Assembly (NCBI GenBank): GCA_910584395.1
Contig: CAJUAS010000018.1
Coordinates: 1-35,481 of the forward strand
DNA from: an uncultured Oscillospiraceae bacterium
GTDB lineage: Bacteria > Bacillota > Clostridia > Oscillospirales > Oscillospiraceae
Length of the DNA stretch: 35,481 nucleotides
Direction: 5' to 3'
Shown here: in pieces, positions 32,419 to 35,481 of the stretch
Position numbering within the stretch: position 1 is the first letter of the stretch
How the letters are laid out: every line of letters begins with the position of its first letter
Made by a program: the position numbers and the translations under genes
The notes under the pieces: generated by a model
What the model saw: only the letters and a program-made list of their open reading frames with translations
Told to the model about the DNA's origin: nothing
The model's database searches: none

Positions 32419-32441
32419 TTCGAGTCCCTTCGGGCGTACCA
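32419..32441 (+). repeat. Attachment-site copy at the right end of the element
   Basis: It is identical over 23 bp to the 3' end of tRNA-Arg at 23505-23527. The preceding bases do not form a tRNA, so it is the duplicated attachment core and not a second tRNA gene. Confidence 0.93.
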
Positions 32442-32444
32442 CGG

Positions 32445-32475
32445 AAAGGCATGGTGAAAACCATGCCTTTCTTGT
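32445..32475 (+). terminator. Displaced original terminator of tRNA-Arg
   Basis: AAAGGCATGGT (32445-32455) pairs with ACCATGCCTTT (32460-32470) around GAAA, followed by CTTGTGTTTTC. It starts four bases after the right attachment copy, as a tRNA terminator would in the empty site. The AT-rich stretch 32476-32610 holds nothing I can name. Confidence 0.8.
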
Positions 32476-32610
32476 GTTTTCTTTGCAATTTCAAGACATT
32501 TTGGGTTTTCAGCAATTTGAATCCAATCTTGACGACCGGCAAAAGTAGGCACATATAGGCAACTTTGATGTGGTAAAAATGGTGGTAAAAATTTGACCGC
32601 AGAAAGAGAA

Positions 32611-32645
32611 GAGGCGGCTCACTGAGCCGCCTCTTTCTTCTTTTT
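32611..32645. terminator. Terminator downstream of the SLH gene, likely bidirectional
   Basis: GAGGCGGCTC (32611-32620), ACT, GAGCCGCCTC (32624-32633), then TTTCTTCTTTTT on the plus strand. On the minus strand the stem is followed by TTCTCTTTCTG. It lies about 60 nt past the stop of the minus-strand SLH gene. Confidence 0.75.
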
Positions 32646-32706
32646 CCTTTTATCTGATTTGTGATATAGCTTATTTTCGATGAGCTGTATAACGGTATAC
32701 CACTGT

Positions 32707-33831
32707 TCAGATCCCTTGGGGGGCGTCCACAAAGACCTTGCAGAAGCGGGCGAGGATGGCGGCGACCTGTGCGCGGGTGGCTTGGCCGCCGGGGGCGACT
32801 GTGCTGTCCCCCATGCCGGAGAGAAGGCCCGCGCCCACCGCCCAAGACATGGGCTCGACCGCGTAGGGAGAGATGGCGGCGCAGTCGGCAAAGCCGGTCA
32901 GATCGCCGCGGTGGGCGGTGTTATAGCCCATGGAGCGGGAATAGCGGTAGAGGATCGCCGCAAGCTGCTCTCTGGTGAGCAGGCCGCCCGGCTGGAACTG
33001 GCCCGTTTCATACCCGTTGACGATACCTTGCCCTGCGGCCCAGCCCACGGGATAGGTGTAATACTGCCCGGCGGGGACATCGGAGAAGGCGGGGGTCTGG
33101 GCGGGGGGCGAACCAGCCAGACGATAGAGGATGGTGACGATCATTGCCCGGGAGGTGGGATCGTTGGGGGCAAAGGTCGTCTCCGAAGTGCCGTTCATCA
33201 TGCCCTTGCCGTAGATATACTTGACCTCCTGGTAAAACCAATCCTTTTCCGCCACGTCGGCAAAGGGCAGAGCGGGCGTAGGAGTGGGTTCAGGGGTGGG
33301 CGTAGGAGTTGGGGTAGGCGTGGGAGTGGGACGGCTGCTGCCGCCGCTCCCCCCGGTCGAGCCGCTGCCGCCGGAGGTCTGGCGGGAGACGGCAATGGTC
33401 TGCGGTCCGTCGGTCAAGGGCTTCAGATCGCGGTTCAGCAGGGTCACCCCGGCGGTATCCGGCATGGAGAGGGAGGGGGAGAGGGTCAGCGTGCCCAGCT
33501 CCAGCGTGCCGCTTTTGTTGAGAGAGGACTGGTCGGTGAGATAGACGGTCACCAAGGTAGAGCCATCGGTGACGGAGCGGGTGCAGGGAGGCGCATAGGC
33601 CGTGGCGGAGGCGGGGGTAAAGGAAGCGGAGGTACACTCGCCTGCCAAGGTCAACTCCAACTGAACGCCGTAGATGCTGTCCTGCCCCAGATTTTGGAGC
33701 TTGAGACGAAGGGACGAACCGCTCTGGGTATAGGTCAGCTTAGGTGCGGCGGCAGCCCCGGCAGGGAGGGCCAGCGCGCACACCAGAGCGAGCGCCAGCG
33801 TCAGGGCGGTCAAACGGCGGTGCTTGGTCAT
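32707..33831 (-). CDS. Secreted SLH protein with N-terminal beta-sandwich-like domain
   Basis: 374 residues from the second ATG (33831), because AAGGAGG lies eight bases before it and only two before the ATG at 33837. A signal peptide ends at AGAAAA. The mature N-terminal region (about 30-150: KLTYTQSGSSLRLKLQNLG, YGVQLELTL, TLELGTLTLSPSLS) is strand-rich and looks cohesin-like, a weak match by eye. A Ser/Gly stretch and a Thr-Pro repeat linker follow. Three SLH domains (about 190-370, opening FADVAEKDWFY) bind secondary cell-wall polymer. Its SLH set closely resembles that of the giant sialidase. It follows the M60 peptidase gene by 16 nt and is probably its operon partner. Confidence 0.88.
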   Translation of the reverse strand: MTKHRRLTALTLALALVCALALPAGAAAAPKLTYTQSGSSLRLKLQNLGQDSIYGVQLELTLAGECTSASFTPASATAYAPPCTRSVTDGSTLVTVYLTDQSSLNKSGTLELGTLTLSPSLSMPDTAGVTLLNRDLKPLTDGPQTIAVSRQTSGGSGSTGGSGGSSRPTPTPTPTPTPTPEPTPTPALPFADVAEKDWFYQEVKYIYGKGMMNGTSETTFAPNDPTSRAMIVTILYRLAGSPPAQTPAFSDVPAGQYYTYPVGWAAGQGIVNGYETGQFQPGGLLTREQLAAILYRYSRSMGYNTAHRGDLTGFADCAAISPYAVEPMSWAVGAGLLSGMGDSTVAPGGQATRAQVAAILARFCKVFVDAPQGI

Positions 33832-33847
33832 GTTCATGGCCTCCTTC

Positions 33848-35481
33848 TCACTTTACGAGGTCTACTTGGGGCAGGTCGTCGCCGCCGGGAGAGTAGATCC
33901 AGAGGGTCTGGGCGGTGAGCCGCTTGGAGGACGCGTCATTGGGGTCGTCGGTGCGATACAGCTCCAGACGGATCTGGCTGGGCAGCAGGTGGGTGGCGTC
34001 GCAGGCGGTGGACGTTCCCTGAAGCTCCGCCTCCGCCTGTACGTCGGGAACGAAGAGGAACAGCCCGTCGGAGAGGTCGCTCACCGGGCCGTCCTCCGGG
34101 ACGGCGGCGAACAGGAGGGTGTAACCCGCCAGAGGACGTTCCACCACGTCCAGCTCGGTGAGGTCGCCGTCCTCGGTGGTGGCAGTGCCGGTGAAGCGGC
34201 CCACCACATTCACGGTGTTATACACCGGGTCGCCCCGGTAATTGCCCACGATCACCAGCGTTCCGGCGGGGATGGTCTCCGTGCCGTCCAGCGTGTCGTA
34301 GGTGTAGTCGGCGGAGAGCAGACCCATGGTCGCCCCGTTCAGGAAGGACACATCGTCGCCGGGATAGCTGATGAAGCGGAGGCTCTCCGGGGCGGAAACG
34401 CCCTCGACAGTGACGGTCTTGGCGTCATATGTGCCGATGCGGGTGTCGTCGGCAGCCGCGCCGGGGAGCTTGAAGTAGGCGAGGAAGGAGGCGGGGTCGT
34501 CCACGGCCTGATTGTGATCGGCGTCCAGAGCGGTGGTCAGGGCGGAGGTGGTCTTGCCCTCGCCGTCGGTGACGGTGACGGTCACCGCTGCGCCGGAGGG
34601 GTCGAAGCTCAGAAGCTTGAGGCCGGAGACGGCGGTCTCCTCCTTGAAGGTGACTACCAGCGTGCCGTTTTCGCTCGTGACGGAGTAGGCGCTTGTATCC
34701 ACCGTCTTGTCGTAGGCGATGCGGATCTCCCCCGCGTCAGCGGTGGCGGTACGGTTGCCTAAAATGTCGTAGGCTGCGACCTCATAGCGGAAGGCGCGGT
34801 GGTTGGCAGAACCGATCACGTCCACATATTCCGTCTGGGCGGCGTCCACAAAGGCAATGGACTGGCCGTTGCGGCGGATCTCAAAGCCTTGGAGTTCCCC
34901 TTCAATGGCGGAGGGGTCGATGGAAAGGGTGACGGCATTGTCGGCGGTCTTGACGGCTTGGGCGGTCAGCGTCCCGGCCGCGGCGGAAGCACCCGCCAGC
35001 CGCGCGCGGCGGCTCTGGTCGCTCAGATACCATACGGCGCGGGTTTCTGCGGGATAGGTGGCCAGCTTGGCCTTGGTTTCGGCGCTGAGAGTCATGCCCC
35101 AGCGGGTGAAGAACTCGGTAAGGTCGGCGTCGGCCACGGCGGAAGCGGTGAGGGCCACCTTGTCATCATAGGATGCCGCGCCGGCGGTGTAGGTCTTTGC
35201 CTTCCAAGCCTTGAAGAAGCGGTTGTAGAAGTCCAGAGGGTCGCTGTCGTCATAGGCCAAATGAAGCTGGTAGTACATTCCCAGCTGGACAAACACGTTG
35301 TTGGACGCGCCGGGGTAGCTCTGGGCCACCTTGGTGAAGATCTCGGCATACTTGCCGCTCATTTCCAGACGGGAGGCAAACGTGCCCTGACCGTTGTCGT
35401 AAGTCTGTACCAGAATGGAGTAAATGTTGTTGGTGATCTCCGCCTTGCCCAGCTTGTCCATGTTGTGGCCGATCTCATGGG
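33848..35481 (-). CDS. M60-type metallopeptidase, C-terminal part (partial at window edge)
   Basis: The frame is open to the window edge. At 35462-35479 it encodes HEIGHN, the gluzincin HExxH zinc site, and shortly after comes KAEITNNIYS, where the Glu matches the third zinc ligand of M60 (enhancin-like) peptidases. Family members cleave O-glycosylated mucin-type proteins. Downstream of the catalytic part are Fn3/Ig-like segments (about residues 160-270 of the visible part) and a DADHNQAVDDPASF loop resembling a single calcium-binding or dockerin-like repeat. No SLH domain is present, so any cell-wall attachment would need a partner. The stop (TGA) is followed at once by the ribosome site of the SLH gene. 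The N-terminus is outside the window. Confidence 0.87.
   Translation of the reverse strand, partial: HEIGHNMDKLGKAEITNNIYSILVQTYDNGQGTFASRLEMSGKYAEIFTKVAQSYPGASNNVFVQLGMYYQLHLAYDDSDPLDFYNRFFKAWKAKTYTAGAASYDDKVALTASAVADADLTEFFTRWGMTLSAETKAKLATYPAETRAVWYLSDQSRRARLAGASAAAGTLTAQAVKTADNAVTLSIDPSAIEGELQGFEIRRNGQSIAFVDAAQTEYVDVIGSANHRAFRYEVAAYDILGNRTATADAGEIRIAYDKTVDTSAYSVTSENGTLVVTFKEETAVSGLKLLSFDPSGAAVTVTVTDGEGKTTSALTTALDADHNQAVDDPASFLAYFKLPGAAADDTRIGTYDAKTVTVEGVSAPESLRFISYPGDDVSFLNGATMGLLSADYTYDTLDGTETIPAGTLVIVGNYRGDPVYNTVNVVGRFTGTATTEDGDLTELDVVERPLAGYTLLFAAVPEDGPVSDLSDGLFLFVPDVQAEAELQGTSTACDATHLLPSQIRLELYRTDDPNDASSKRLTAQTLWIYSPGGDDLPQVDLVK

Larger units (their letters stand above)
23505..32441. 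mobile_element. Integrative mobilizable element in tRNA-Arg with nested defence cargo
   Basis: The borders are identical 23-bp copies of the tRNA 3' end (23505-23527 and 32419-32441). An integrase gene sits next to the tRNA, an excisionase-like HTH, putative oriT, MobC-like gene and broken relaxase follow, and paired GACCCTT repeats occur near both ends. No replication or type IV secretion genes are present, so it is a mobilizable rather than self-conjugative element, and its relaxase is now defective. The cargo from about 27289 to 32156 is far more AT-rich than the backbone and is bounded by its own direct repeats, implying separate acquisition. Confidence 0.92.

Noticed and set aside
32396..32441. 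Possible second tRNA at the right border
   Set aside because: Only the 23-bp tRNA 3' end is present, with no D arm or anticodon arm; it is the attachment duplicate.
33290..33340. Short tandem repeats that could suggest a CRISPR or satellite
   Set aside because: They encode the Thr-Pro linker of the SLH protein in frame; no spacers or cas genes are present.

Overview
The window looks like chromosome of a gut-type Bacillota, most likely an Oscillospiraceae-like Clostridia (inference). The evidence is GC-rich coding sequence, strong AGGAGG ribosome sites, S-layer-homology (SLH) anchored surface proteins, mucin-directed hydrolases, NSS-family and amino-acid ABC transporters, and MnmE. No rRNA or other taxonomic marker is present, so the genus is open.

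Layout. 1-2400 is AT-rich: the tail of an unidentified gene, then a two-gene unit of a YwgA/Panacea-like protein and an HD phosphohydrolase. 2702-11785 encodes a 3027-residue secreted protein with two large tandem repeats carrying SGNH/GDSL esterase units, a GH33-type sialidase and three SLH domains. On the minus strand follow a sodium:amino-acid symporter (11855-13231) and a polar amino-acid ABC operon (15634 down to 13357). On the plus strand come an FAD dehydrogenase, an S41-peptidase-like lipoprotein, mnmE (preceded by a cluster of DnaA-box-like sequences), and a three-gene ABC importer of the kind linked to tryptophan uptake in other Firmicutes. A tRNA-Arg(CCG) gene lies at 23451-23527.

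23505-32441 is an integrated element of about 8.9 kb inserted at the 3' end of that tRNA. A 23-bp copy of the tRNA end lies at each border, and paired GACCCTT repeats near both ends look like integrase arm sites. The backbone is GC-rich: tyrosine integrase, zinc-finger protein, excisionase-like HTH, putative oriT, MobC-like protein and a relaxase broken by an internal deletion. A second, AT-rich module (about 27289-32156) is nested in it between two 53-bp imperfect direct repeats. It is a single minus-strand operon: HTH regulator, N6-adenine methyltransferase, BsuBI/PstI-type restriction endonuclease, an unrecognised 292-residue protein and a ClpB-like AAA+ ATPase. The last two genes are translationally coupled and trail the restriction-modification genes. 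They are the best candidate here for an undescribed defence add-on.

Beyond the element, the chromosome resumes with a displaced terminator that probably once served the tRNA. A minus-strand pair follows: an M60-type metallopeptidase, cut by the window edge at its HEIGH zinc motif, and an SLH protein with a beta-sandwich-like N-terminal region. With the giant sialidase, they suggest a lifestyle of deglycosylating and cleaving mucin-type glycoproteins at the cell surface, with the ABC and symporter systems importing released amino acids (inference).
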